DNA of 64,000 bases, from positions 4,211,501 to 4,275,500 of the forward strand of contig NC_092575.1 in NCBI RefSeq assembly GCF_037975245.1, written 5' to 3'. Under the pieces are notes generated by a model, which saw only the letters and a list, made by a program, of their open reading frames with translations, was not told the DNA's origin and made no database searches. Made by a program: the position numbers and the translations under genes. The DNA is from Apostichopus japonicus (Eukaryota; Echinodermata; Holothuroidea; Aspidochirotida; Stichopodidae). Below, piece by piece: positions 38,038 through 49,732 of the stretch (position 1 is its first letter; each line of letters starts with the position of its first letter).

Positions 38038-38344
38038 GTAAGATGAAATATGCATCAGAGGAACAAAACAAGAACTTAGTATCCACATATATTTTCTTCA
38101 CCTAAGGAATTATAATGTTTAATAATTAGCAATAACCATATCGTGAAGTTTACAATGACGCTTTTCACATTGCCAGATTACAGATTCCGAACGACACTGG
38201 TAGAACATTTTGACAAGAAGAAATACTTAGTTTTATATTTGCACAATAATCAAATAAATAAGTGATAAGTAGAATAATATCTACGTCGTTAACGTTACAT
38301 ATCATGTATCTGGTTTACAATTAATTTTCACTTTTTATATACAG

Positions 38345-38983
38345 CGAAGTGTGAGCAAGCTTTTCCATTGATAAAATATTGTACGAACCAAAGCACATGT
38401 TTGGTAGATTCTGATAGCATTAACGGTTTGGGTTGTTCCTTTGGATGCTCGATACCAACTGCTGAACTGAGATGGTACGTTAAACGTGGAGATCAGGAAG
38501 AGACAATAACGGGCAATCACACAGAGGAATCTGATGGAACAGATTACATCTCTATCTCAAATATTGAAATAAATCAATATTTGAAAGAACCTCTAACTCA
38601 ATTAGTGTGCGAATTGCGAGGACCTACCACACATGTGTTACAGTCAAGTATATTCCTTGACCAGTCGAATACATGGATGTATATTGGCGATAGACCTACA
38701 CCTAAATACTATCAAATAAATAGTCAATCAATACTGACGTGTGCAGAGAATGTTGTACCTTCTATAGTTATCTGGGAAAGAACATCTGCGGAGAATTCTA
38801 CTGAGGTTATTCAGTTTTCTGAGGGTGGCAGAACACACTCATCTTTAAGCTCACGGTGGCATGTTAACGAAAGAGGTGCTCTAATTTTGCACCAAGTAGA
38901 TTTCACATCTGAAGGAATTTACCGATGTAAATTCTTTGATGGAGAGAAGTTTGGTGCCTATGAACAGTCAGTGACCGTATTAG
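38345..38983 (+). CDS. Ig receptor gene, two-Ig exon
   Basis: Acceptor ttttatatacag and donor G|GTAAGT bound 639 bases, phase 1-1; the last G of an array exon plus CG gives Ala. The first Ig (about residues 1-107) has GLGCSFGCSIP, LRWYVK and LTQLVCEL. The second (about 108-213) is a textbook V-set: SILTCAEN, IVIWERT, GALILHQVDFTSEGIYRCKF. Possible N-glycosylation sites are NQS, NHT and NST. It forms the membrane-proximal ectodomain together with the next exon. Confidence 0.85.
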
Positions 38984-39933
38984 GTAAGTTACATGTAATA
39001 ACGTCTTCTTGTGAAGCAGATGATGAAATATTTAAGAGATAAAGAGGTGGTGTATAGAGTACGTAAGAACAGGGAAATGACAGCGTCCTGTTGGGAAGTT
39101 ATTATATATTATGAACTTCCAGGATCAGGCTTACAAATAACCAACGTTTCATTGCTACGTTTGTCAACATATATCTGTCACTTAATATGAACTTTATTAA
39201 GACAAAGAGCCCAGAAGTTTTCCATTTTTGAAAGTAGTAGCCTGTAGATATATTGAATATTTGTTTCCAACTTTCATCCATAATTCACTTCCAAATAGAG
39301 ATCAAAGCAATCATCAATCATAGGCAGTGTAACAAAATAAACCTGTGAATTATTACATTATTTTGTGCATTTTTACATCACATATATCTCTGTAATATTT
39401 TATGGTATTATGGATAGTGCATGTGACTGTCACATCAAAGTGAACCTCTACTGTACCTGTACTAACATCTAATCTAATCGTTTAGATTATCTAATCTAAT
39501 CGTTTCTACATCTCCCTCGTATTATTTGGTCAACAACTATGGGTTTCATGTTCAAGGTAAAAGCGTACTTTTATTGCTGATTGAATGCAATCAAATGATA
39601 AGTAACGAAAAATGTTGTGTATATCTGTTGGAGATCTGTTGGTGCGATCCTAAAAGGGTCTTCAAACTACTGCAATGCTGAACAAACAAACTCCGAATGA
39701 TATACAGTAGAATACGGTTGATTCAAAATTCCGGGAGACCACTATTGAGACAAATGTGCAGAACCTATTAATTGCCTGTCCTTCCTTATGATTTAACGTC
39801 AGTCAAACGCCAAAAGAACTAAAACTTACAAATCTCTTGGGTGTTTCATCTGAAATTCACGAAAGACCATGATATGTGATTGACAAGTACTAAACCGACC
39901 ACCTTTAACTAATGTTTGCTCATTTTCTTTCAG

Positions 39934-40284
39934 TTTCTCCATCGCCACCTTTCCTACTAGTAGATGGATGTCCACAAACTACACAACCATGTAGTGTTAA
40001 CATAATGGCCGCTACCTCATATCACAGCGTAACATGTTATGTCAACGAGGTCTATCCGAATCTTTCTCTGTCCCTTGAAAATGAATTCGCAGACGAAATG
40101 GCGATTTGGAACTTATCAAGCGTAACTGTCTCAAGAAACGATAGATACTATGCCAGTGCATCTGCTGAGCTCCAGCTATTGGACTCTTTTAGTTGTAACG
40201 ATGAACATTTCATAATATGTCGTGCGATTGGTGCGGGTGCTTCTGCCATGGTCAATCCCGAAAAGAAAATCAAAATATCCTGGG
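39934..40284 (+). CDS. Ig receptor gene, membrane-proximal Ig exon
   Basis: Acceptor cattttctttcag and donor G|GTAAGA bound 351 bases (117 codons), phase 1-1. It encodes a cysteine-rich Ig-like domain: DGCPQTTQPC, HSVTCYVNEVYP (B strand), MAIWNLSSVTV and FIICRAIGAG (F strand), with an N-glycosylation site NLS. The pattern is closer to constant or I-type Ig domains than to V-set. The acceptor has a long pyrimidine tract. Confidence 0.8.
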
Positions 40285-40708
40285 GTAAGAAGGGTAAAAT
40301 ATTTCGAAATTGATTAATTGCAGTGATTGTCTCCGAATTTCGAAGGGTGGGGCATGGAGGGGTGGGTAAAATTTCCCCCAACTGCTACAGGAATAGGGGC
40401 TGTACCTGTGGAAGGTACAGAGGCAAATGAAGGAAGATATAAAGGAGAGATTCTGCTCTGGGGTCATTGAAGCTGACTCCTAAGAGGTGGTCTGGGGCTC
40501 CTTCCTCAGAAAAGTATATTTAGACGTCAAATAGTGCATTCTGAGGTATATTAGAATATAATGGAACGATGAGAAGTGGGAAGTGCGAAGCCACAGATTA
40601 ATAACACAATTTAATTGATACTTTATGCAAGTGTATTATGCGATATGACTGCACATGTAAGTATGGTTGTTTATCACACGTTAAGGTGAGTTTATTTTAC
40701 TTCTCTAG

Positions 40709-40848
40709 AACGGTGCTCACTGGACACATCCACAGAGACAATGGATACCAACCTTAAGTGGATGCAACAAAATGATGTAATTATTGTCCTAGTTTTGAGC
40801 CTCGTTGTCTGTCTTTTGATCATTACCATCTGTCTTTGGAGGATAAAG
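40709..40848 (+). CDS. Ig receptor gene, transmembrane exon
   Basis: Acceptor ttttacttctctag and donor GTATGC. In phase with the previous exon it encodes a short stalk (ERCSLDTSTETMDTNLKW), then a single hydrophobic helix DVIIVLVLSLVVCLLIITIC, then the basic stop-transfer LWRIK. Ends in phase 0. This gives type I topology with the Ig domains outside. Confidence 0.85.
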
Positions 40849-41139
40849 GTATGCATTACAATCCTTAAATCATATTTTCAAATTATTGTTTACTCTAGTA
40901 AGTACGGATCAAACTGAAAACGGTATTGTAGCTAATTTCCTAGAGTTTATTATCCTATATTTAAACATGAAAAGTGGGCAATGTTATATTCTTCTTGAAG
41001 AAATAATATGATTGTTTCTAGTTTTCCTGTCCATTCTCTTTAACTTGATTATTTGCTTTGAACTTGAAGCTCCTGAACATGTGTTTGTGAATGATTCGTA
41101 TTTTAACTATGAAATTAACTGAATATACATTTAAACTGT

Positions 41140-41640
41140 ATAACGTTAGTATTGACAATCAACTGCACTAAAGACACATTGACAGACATTTCTTAAGTAA
41201 AACTTAAAATGCTACAAACATTTGAACTGACAGACATTCTAACTTGATCTTATCTGAAGCAAATTTAAAACTACAGTATAATACACTGTTTACAAAATAC
41301 CGTGAATAAAACTTAAATTTCACTTACTTCACGGTCCAAATATGTCATTTTCAGTTGTTTTTAATAACATTTAATACCATGTTTATCGATCTTTTAAGAT
41401 CAATTATATCATTATTTAAACTTAAATGAGATAACAATCCTTGCCGGCTTGAGTTTTGTTCCTGGAATTGAGGGTTATCTTGACAAAATGCTCAAGTTCT
41501 TATAGATTCATAAAATTGGGATTTTTTCAACCAATGCGGGTTAAAGCAATTCACAGGCCTTTTGTAGTTGACTGAATAACAGCCTGCATATTGAGAACAC
41601 CGAGTACTAAAAACTACGCTACAACAGAGTATGGAAGCGC
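41140..41640. repeat. Duplicated flank of the Ig receptor gene, copy 1
   Basis: Aligns with 43390-43915 (shared blocks such as caactgcactaaagacacat, tgctacaaacatttgaactg and cattatttaaact), with roughly 80 percent identity by eye. The two copies bracket candidate exons a and b, so the 3' end of the gene may have been partly duplicated. Confidence 0.85.
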
Positions 41641-42653
41641 ATAACAGACTGTGTGTTTGGATGGGTTGGCTGAATCCATGCAAGTCATTTATAAGAGCAC
41701 TTACGTTTTACCACCAAAAGGGAGAATAAATGTCTTTCGTTGACCGTCTATAAAGGGTTTAACCTAAAAACTGGGCGAAATGCATTCGTGTCACTTCTCC
41801 TAAAAACAAGTGAAGGGGAAATGTAACATCCCTGACCCCACCGAATCAACTCCTATAGTAATTGAAATGTGATTTAGAATAATAACTAAGCCTATTAAAT
41901 TACACCAGCAACAGGTCGGTCGAAAACTAAGAAATCCATTTTTTTAAGTTAAAAAGTTGACCTTTCGTAAAAAAAAAATCAGTTTCAATAGAATTGCGAT
42001 TAAACAATCTAACATACCGGTGTTAAATATTTATTTCATACAAAGGAGAGAGCCTATACTGCATTGATTTAATTTGACATATATCTGTCACCATTACCTG
42101 TCAGACCGATTTTAATTCACCTGCAGTCTTCATCCTATTCTGTGAATCTAATCACTTTTTACTGTTCGTATGGGTGTAAAATCATAGATGTGCCTGTAAG
42201 CTCTACCGAAGCATGATTTGGGTATTGTGCTACAGTTTGGAAATACCAGTTAACTGGATATAGATGATCTTGCACGATTCAACATAATGCAGCTTTGTTT
42301 ATACGTGTCAACTAGAAGGCAAAAATCGCGTCATCTTTTACAAAACGTGGATTAAACTGAAACGAGCTATTTTTGGATATCAATTATAATTCCACTATAA
42401 TGGAATTTAAAAAAAAAATACTTAACACGGTTATAAAAATTGAAAGATACCATACATTTAATATATTATATAGGATATTGTTACCTGTTTCTGAGGACAA
42501 CCATTTGCTTAAAATAACCTTTAACCTTCGTTACCACAGTAATTTCGGTACCACAGTAATATGGATCACTTTTCATAAATTATTTGCACTAAACGAAGAT
42601 TTCTATCATTTAACAAACATTTATAACATTAATAATTATGTTATGCTTTTTAG

Positions 42654-42713
42654 AAAATTTGGCAAAGAAGACATTACTATGGAGCAGTGGCATCAAGTGC
42701 ACGCGTAGTTTGA
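42654..42713 (+). CDS. Ig receptor gene, candidate terminal exon a
   Basis: Following acceptor ttatgctttttag, phase 0 reads KIWQRRHYYGAVASSARVV and then TGA at 42711-42713. The tail is short, basic and without an ITAM or ITIM. The other two frames also close soon, so it can only be a terminal coding exon. With one array exon the whole protein would be about 544 residues. It competes with 43185-43274. The intron from 40849 is 1.8 kb. Confidence 0.35.
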   Translation, partial: KIWQRRHYYGAVASSARVV

Positions 42714-42953
42714 CTCCTTGAAAAGTAAGTCGTACAATCTACAGTTAATTAATCTACGAGAGTTTGCATTGAATATCATCAAAATCTCATTCACTATTGC
42801 GAAGCTCAGTTGCCATTAAGTTGATGCATCAACACAATAGTAAGATTACAAATGACTTTTTGCTGGCTATAAATGCTTTTACATGATGTGTACATGATGC
42901 TACTTTAAATAAACATTAAACCCTATCATTACAACATAAACTTAAGAATATGT

Positions 42954-43032
42954 GGCGGGGGGCGGGGGGGGGGGGGCGGGGGGCGGGGGCGGGTGCGGGT
43001 GCGGGGGGCGGGGGGCGGGGGGGGGCGGTGGG
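42954..43032 (+). repeat. G-rich tract with many G-runs
   Basis: About 80 bases of almost only G with single C or T interruptions (gcgggtgcgggtgcgggggg). More than four runs of at least three G meet the usual pattern for G-quadruplex formation on the plus strand. It lies between the two candidate terminal exons. Confidence 0.9.
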
Positions 43033-43184
43033 TTGTTGTTGACACTTGTCACTCCTGTTCCCTGCTTAACATTAAAATAGTCATTCATCTTCAGAATATA
43101 TTATAGAATGTGTTACTGTTGTGGCCAAACCTGTTTCCTACTGAATAGGTAAATAGCACCCTCAAACTAGGTGTACTTGTTTAG

Positions 43185-43274
43185 ATCTCAAAAGGACCAG
43201 ACGAATGGAGCCGAGAAGAACACCACGGTCAGGTGGACACTAGGTTTAACATTACTGTGATTCCATGCTACTAA
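43185..43274 (+). CDS. Ig receptor gene, candidate terminal exon b
   Basis: Following acceptor gtacttgtttag, phase 0 stays open for 29 codons (ISKGPDEWSREEHHGQVDTR then FNITVIPCY) to TAA. The pyrimidine tract is weaker than that of candidate a. The charged composition suits a cytoplasmic tail. It contains no clear tyrosine signalling motif. AATAAA follows at 43563. Confidence 0.25.
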   Translation: MSKGPDEWSREEHHGQVDTRFNITVIPCY

Positions 43275-43389
43275 CTTTGCATCGGCTATAGGACTGTATA
43301 ACGAAACCTGGTTTACACAATTGTTCCTTTAGTCCAGTCCAACAACAAAAGTCTACCTTCAGCAGAAGTAGCGATGATACAAACATTTA

Positions 43390-43915
43390 GATAGTATAAC
43401 GTCAGTATTATAATCAACTGCACTAAAGACACATTGACAAACATCTCTTAATTAATGTAAAACTTAAAATGCTACAAACATTTGAACTGACAGACATACT
43501 CACATGATCTTTTTTGTAGAAAATTTAAAACTACCGTATAATACACTGTTTACGTACAGTGAATAAAACTTTTATTTCACATCAATAAACGTCCAAAGAT
43601 GTCATTTTTAGTTGTTTTTAATTAAATTTTATACCATTTTTTATCGATATCTTAAGACCAATGATATCATTATTTAAACTCATATGGGATACCATTGCTT
43701 GTCGGCTTGATTTAGTTCTTGACATTTAGGGTCTTCTTGATAATATTCTTACAACTTTCTTATACATTCAAAGTGTGGGGATTTCCAACTTATTTATAGA
43801 GATCTAATTGCCATAAATATGTCATATGATGGTTAAGGCAATTCACATGACTATTTTAGTTGACTGAATAACACTCTTCATTGAAAACACCAAGTATTAG
43901 TACAGTATAGAACTT
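43390..43915. repeat. Duplicated flank of the Ig receptor gene, copy 2
   Basis: Partner of 41140-41640, in the same orientation. It contains gaataaaact near 43562, which also exists in copy 1 near 41303. This is a possible polyadenylation signal in both. Confidence 0.85.
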
Positions 43916-44187
43916 GCATAATTCAGCTTTGCTCCGATCAACTGGATGGAAACAATAATATTAATATAAGCACACTCACCAGCTCACAATCAATTCCCGC
44001 ACTGATCGTTGCAAGTTACAGTGCTGAAATCATACACATTAAGACAAAAATTCCTCCCAAAGACTATGTTAACACACAATGTTTCTACGAAAGACCTATC
44101 TGGACAGTGACGTGCATAGGATTTCAAATGTGTGTGTTTAGAGGGGGATTCTGAAATTCCCAGACTGATTTAGGTAAGGCTTGAATC

Positions 44188-44909
44188 TACGAAGCTCTAG
44201 AGAGGACATTGGAAAAATAATTTTATAACGTACGTACGTGATAAGTTTACGTTCACTACAAAAGAAGTAGCAGTACGTACATATATATACTGTAACATAC
44301 TAACCTACATGCAAGATATGTGCATATACACCGAACACTCTAAGATTTTAATATATTTTAATACTTCTCGTTCACTGTACCTCGCATGTAGCAATCATCC
44401 AACCACAGAAGTCAAGCTTAGTTTAGCAATGAGCCACGGCATAAAAAATGCTGGACAAGTTCATCCCTCTCCATCTTTGAAATGAAAATGTATCCCGAAG
44501 TATATCACTTAGTCTCGCTTACGTTAGACAAGTTTTAACATAGGCTATATCACGTAATAAAAACACATACGTAGGTAGGCCTAAATTTGTTATAATTATT
44601 ATATACTTAGTGATCATCTAGTACGTACATAGTTATTATTACGTACGTACGGAATAGTAATAATGTACGTATGTAATGTTATTACGTAATTACGTGATAC
44701 TTGTAACGTACGAACGTAGTAATTATCACGTACGTACGTAATACATATCACGTACGTAGGTAATACATATCACGCACATACGTGATATTATTACGTACGT
44801 AGTATTATTACGTACATACGTACGTACGTACGTACGTACGTGATAATTATTGCGTATGTACGTACGTAATGAAAAAGTTTTTTTACCATGTCCTCTCTAG
44901 AGCTTCGTA
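44188..44909. mobile_element. Foldback element with perfect 22-bp ends and an ACGT-rich interior
   Basis: The ends, beginning TACGAAGCTCTAGAGAGGAC at 44188 and inverted at 44888-44909, are perfectly complementary over 22 bases. GAATC occurs just left of the element and again one base after its right end. The inner sides of the arms are rich in ACGT repeats (cgtacgtacgtgata), densest at 44620-44875 where (ACGT)n is self-complementary. No coding capacity is seen; the 72-residue frame from 44888 begins inside the right end. Confidence 0.75.
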
Positions 44910-45106
44910 AGAATCAAATGGAAGGCTCAAAGGTGAATGAAGAATATATAACAGAGGTGGTTTGGCCAGCTGGTCGTTGTCTGCAACACGAGCATCGGAT
45001 GCTTGTGCATGACATTTACTGGGATATATATCTGCAAAATACCGTCATCATAATGAATTTAAAGTTTTGCATCAAAGGGATTTCTATTATTTATAGGCCT
45101 GTTTAA

Positions 45107-47739
45107 ATTTTTCCGTATCATTTCATTTTTGTAGGCAAGTTTTCTATATTTTTTTATTCCAGTATTTCTAGGGCTGGCAAGTACTTCAGCTCTACACATG
45201 TTTCAAGTTGGACTGGAGTATTTCTGTATTTCTAGCAGCTGAACGTAAAGTTGAGAGATGAAGGTGTCAAACTCAGACCCCAAGAGCAAGTGAGATGTGT
45301 GGAAAGCAAGTAGCTGAATGTGGGCAAAACCACTCATGGAAAATGATGGAGAAGATATATCATTTCCTATTCAAAGATTCCAGCAATATATAAACAGAGA
45401 GAAATAGTTGATTCGGCTTCCATCATAAAAAGATTCGGTCTGCCAAAGGTTTTTAAGAGGAAATTCTGACTCTCCTCACATATTGAAGTTTTGTGTATAC
45501 TAGACCGCATAATACACATTCAAGAAGCATAAACAGCACACATGCATAAACATCCTTATCTTCAAGTAACAGCTTGTTTTCAAAACTCAAACACCAAATA
45601 ACACTTGACAAACATATCAATGAAGTTTGTAACAGTTGGCAGATCTCAGAAAGGCTTTGTCATCCAGGCAATTCAATTTTAAAATGAAAAGATGTTGGTA
45701 TTTAAGCGATTGGGGGGGGGGGGGGTATTGACATTATAGCATTGGACAAATTTGTGTGCCAGGCCGTTTTAAGTTTTAGTTTAATTTGTAATGTTTAACA
45801 AGGCTACTGTTTTGTGTTAAATACATATTCAATAATCATATTTTTTCAGTTACTTGTGTAAAGACTCCAAACGTGCAAATAAACACATTTTTCATTCTTT
45901 TCATTGTTCCAAAAAGTTACTTTGTAAAATGGCTGCTAAGAACTTACAACAATATTTTGGTTTATCAAACGAAAAAAAGTCAGTATTTCAAGTGAAAAAC
46001 ATGGTTTTTCCAAAAACTCTGATCTTCAGATTGAAAAACTGTAATGTAATAAACTAAGTGTATCGGCAATGAACATTGTTTATAGAAAAAATTCGGTTTC
46101 TTGGGCGATATGAAGTAGATATTTTCGAAAAATAACTGTGTATCGAAGAACAGAGTTACTCGATAAACTCGATACATCAGGCAAATTAGAGGAATGAGGG
46201 GAATGGAAATATTTCCTGTGTTCTACTACAAGTTTGATACTTTTTGCCCTGTGTTCATCTTCGTTATTCTGTTCCGAGTTTTAACTTGCGAATTATTTAC
46301 CATGTCCCTGCAAAAAAAAAGTTATTTCGAGAACCTCTCACGAAGCTCCATTATGTGCTAATGTTATTTGATATTATATTGTATGTCGTGCCATACACTG
46401 TAAGTATATTTATCCAGAGCGCTGCCTAAGTAATATGTTTAGACATTATATTTTTTTCCACTTATGCTCAAAGCAATACTGAGCGACCTTTGCAAAGCAT
46501 GAAGCCTAGCGGCTTTTATATGATTGTAACAATAAGGTTACATTCATTTTCCTTTCGTTTTGTAATGGGAGATATATTACTATTTGTTTGAGTGGTTTAT
46601 ATGTTTATTACAATGGTAATTAATGAGGTGACACATATGTGATCACAACAGTTACTTTCTTAAGATTAGCCAAAATGACATAACATAAACTGTGTATGTG
46701 TAGCTAACGTCAGGACTACTTTCTAAAGTGCTACATATATTTAACCAGTTTGTGTTAAAATATTTGAATATTCATGAAAAAATGAGAGTAAATTTCGCAA
46801 AGTTTCGACATAATAGTTTAACTATAGATGGATGGACACTGATGAACGAATGATTCGTTTTGATAACTCCTGCCATTAATGCAATTGAGTGGAACTCTTG
46901 AGAAGAATAAAGGCACATTGCTGTGGAACTTTAAACTGACAAGAAACTCTTAAATAGTGCCTTAACCATTCGATTGCCGGAAGTTATCAATAAAAAAAAT
47001 CGTCTGTTGAGTCTGCAAATTCAAATTAATTGAAAGATATTTAAAATTTAAAAGATACACATGAAGGGGGTGTATTCATACTAATAAACCAATTTTATGT
47101 TTTATAGACTGTAATAGTCTATTTATGATGAAAAGATTAAATTAAATTTTAAGAACTACAAAAGGTTGACATTTATTTAAAGGGATAATTAACATTTTCA
47201 AGATACCCACATATGAAGGAGGTGTATTCATATTAATAATCCATTTTTGATGAAAATTGAATGCAATCGTAAACCACCACACAAAAATGTGTACAGTACA
47301 CGGATGATGATACACCGTCCTTGTTTCAAGTTCAGTTCGTAAAACGGTAGTAATTTTAAATGCCAGTATCGCAAATAATTCAGGAATACGTTTCTGTAAA
47401 TTACTGCATACAAGGTTATTGAGAGCTAGAGTTACAAGTTTTGATGTGACTATTGACTGCAGTATTACTATATGGTGAAATGTGTGCCTGCCCATGTTTT
47501 CTCTTTTGGCGAGGTTGCTTTATTTTTTTTATATATTTTTTTATCCAAATTTTTATACCATATTAGGATTGTGAATCTTATTTGTTTTGATACTAAGAGT
47601 ATCTGTTCTGTTTCAAGTTACATAATTTTTTTTTGTATATCCTTCAATTCTTCATTCAACAGATTTTATTCCTAATATTCGCAGGGTACATTGTTGTGAC
47701 AAGCAAATTTTGATGTATAGTTTAGTAAATGACATCATT
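45107..47739. other. Intergenic stretch, no gene recognised
   Basis: AT-rich sequence with a G(12) tract at 45713-45724 and a weak duplication of about 40 bases (47060-47097 and 47210-47250, shared ggtgtattcata). Short open frames lack recognisable domains or splice context. Confidence 0.5.
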
Positions 47740-47752
47740 GCAAATGTGCTAA

Positions 47753-48061
47753 TTGAATTGTAGAGGTTTTCGGGAGAAAGGTATAAGATTGGATCTGTTA
47801 AACTATTTGCACAACTTGAAGTTTTATATAATTTGTCTTCAGGAAGGAAGTTCGTTGGACCAGGGACAAAACGCTTTTTTTATTTATTCAGAATATTTCG
47901 AATCAGTTCTTTGTCTTCCAATGCAAGGTGTTGCTGTTTTATTTAACAAAAATCTTGCTTATGAATTGGTGAATATTATATTGGATTGTAAAGGAAATTT
48001 TATTATCCTTAATATAGTTTCAGAATTGAATCATTCTTTGTGTGAAAGTGTTGGTAGATAG
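47753..48061 (+). pseudogene. LINE ORF2 endonuclease N-terminal fragment
   Basis: The frame reads LNCRGFREKGIRLDLLNYL, then FYIICLQE, then GVAVLFNKNL. This is the pattern of LINE APE endonucleases: an N-x-R-G start, the LQE catalytic Glu block, and the GVAVLF strand. The His after LQE is not conserved. It stops at 48059-48061 after about 102 codons, before the rest of the nuclease. Confidence 0.7.
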
Positions 48062-48256
48062 TTGGTGATATGATAATATATGTTCAATGTGATATTATGC
48101 ACATTTATTAGGGGGCAGGGCTTGAGTTGAGTTTTGCTAAAAATAGCTTGTTAACATGGTAAGTTAACATATTTAGTAGGTAGGTCTACAGTCAGTAAAA
48201 GAACCTTGCTGATCAATTTAATCAACAATGACGAAAGCTTTGGATTATAATCTCAA

Positions 48257-48640
48257 TTGGCAAGGAATCACAATAAGCCCACTGGCTTTCTGGTTAACTA
48301 TTCTAGAGTGATTGATTCAATTCATGAGATTTTTGGCCATTGGTCTAAAAGGAGACTTACAGTTCTTGGAAAGATTACTATTATTAAAACCCTTGCATGC
48401 ATTACCGAAGTTAAATCCCTTTTTGCACACCATTCCCAATTCACCCTGTCATGTATTAGAAAATATTCAACAGCTTTTCAACTCCTTTATATGGAATGGG
48501 TGTGACCGGATACAGCGTAAGCAACTTTGCTTACCCTATAAGAGTGGGCGCTAAAATTGATTGACTTACATAGCTTTATCCATTCCCTAAAACTAACTTG
48601 GTTAAGCAGACTTTTAAAAACATCTTCTATGTCTATATGC
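48257..48640 (+). pseudogene. LINE ORF2 post-RT fragment, frameshifted
   Basis: One frame gives HWSKRRLTVLGKITIIKTLA, and the overlapping frame continues LPKLNPFLHTIPNSPCHVLE, then FNSFIWNG and LCLPYKSGR. A third gives LIDLHSFIHSLKLTWLSRLL. Together they match the conserved segment after the thumb of LINE reverse transcriptases (W..R.LT..GK..I.K, then F.W.G, then the GG/P block). At least two frameshifts separate them. Confidence 0.7.
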
Positions 48641-49732
48641 ATGTGTGTTTTGATTACGTTTAAAATAGCAAAGTAGCTTCTCTGTATAAAAGTAGGTCAA
48701 TCTACTTGAGTGAAAAAGTTCAATCTCCCAGTTCCCATTACTTTTTATGGAATATTGACAATATAAAAGTTGATAGAAACCTTTGTATTTAAGTAATTGG
48801 GTGCAAACTGGTATATACATATAATTGATGATTTGTTAGATAATGATATGTGCTTTTCTCTCATATGATAAATTTGTTTCCTATATAAGATTAAGTCATT
48901 ATGATGGAGTTTCAATGGCAATGGCCAGGGTTACACTAAAATTGAAAGGCTATTGGTTCCTGAAATTAATGCTATCTTTTTAGAAAGTTCTAGGGAGGGG
49001 GGGGGGTCAGATTTCTATTATAAGATGATTAAAAACACTGAGTATAGTTTACACCGAAGTCTCAAGTTAAATGGGCAAACGAACTTTCCATAACAGACCT
49101 TAATTGGGAACGTATATACAATCTTCCATATTCACTCTCTTCGGAAGTTTGTCATTTATTTTGGCACTGTGAAAACTAATACTACTGTGGGAAGAGTTGA
49201 ATGCACTTGTGTTTCGGACCACTTAAGAAGTTCTATACCTTTCAACATGATTAGTTCTATTTGGTATTGTACGAAATGCTTTTGATAATCAAGCACAAAA
49301 CACATTAATTATTTGGTTCAAATTTTATATTTATAAGTGCAAATTGCAGAGCACTCCACCTAATTTCAAACATTTTTTAGAATAATGCCAGACACTTGAT
49401 TAAGGTTATGTATTATAATGCTTGTGTCAATCACATGTATAATAATGCTTGTGTCAATCACATACTGGGATATTTTGGAGTTCTTCGCTGGCATTAAAGA
49501 GTTTACAGATTGATTGTGAATAGCCCAGTTCCGTCATACTCATTGTTGTGCTGATGCTTGTTACCCTACAAATATTACCTTACAATTCTAAGTGCAATAT
49601 CTTTTGCCTTGTAATGTTATTATTGTTTTTGTAATATTACGCAATGTACAGCCTGGCGATTGTATGGCTACCTTTAAGTCATTTTGTTAATTGAAGGATT
49701 ACAAATAAAGAAATAAATATAACAAAAAGAAT

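Larger units (their letters stand above)
29639..38172 (+). repeat. 1.29-kb tandem array carrying seven Ig exons
   Basis: Seven head-to-tail units of about 1288-1295 bp start at the phrase tgtatagttgttagatcgac (about 29639, 30935 and so on). Each unit has about 300 bases of intron, one 324-base Ig exon, about 390 bases of intron, a C(9-14) tract of variable length followed by cctcctag, and about 200 more bases. Units differ by only a few percent. The seventh has a deletion of about 95 bases just after its exon, and homology ends at about 38172. Minus-strand frames of 91 and 81 residues repeat with the unit and are shadows. Confidence 0.97.
47740..49732 (+). mobile_element. Internally deleted, decayed LINE (ORF2 remnants)
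   Basis: The plus strand carries the start of an APE-type endonuclease at 47753-48058, then C-terminal ORF2 pieces from about 48240 to 49400, and an A-rich 3' end (aaataaagaaataaatataa) near 49710. The reverse-transcriptase catalytic core that should lie between is missing. Multiple frameshifts and stops show it is dead. The linker region (HxxxW-like FWHCEN near 49155) is consistent with L1/Tx1-like ORF2, from memory of such proteins. Confidence 0.7.

Noticed and set aside
29639-38172. CRISPR-like or satellite-only explanation of the 1.29-kb array
   Set aside because: Units are far too long for CRISPR, and each preserves an intact, frame-neutral exon with splice sites.
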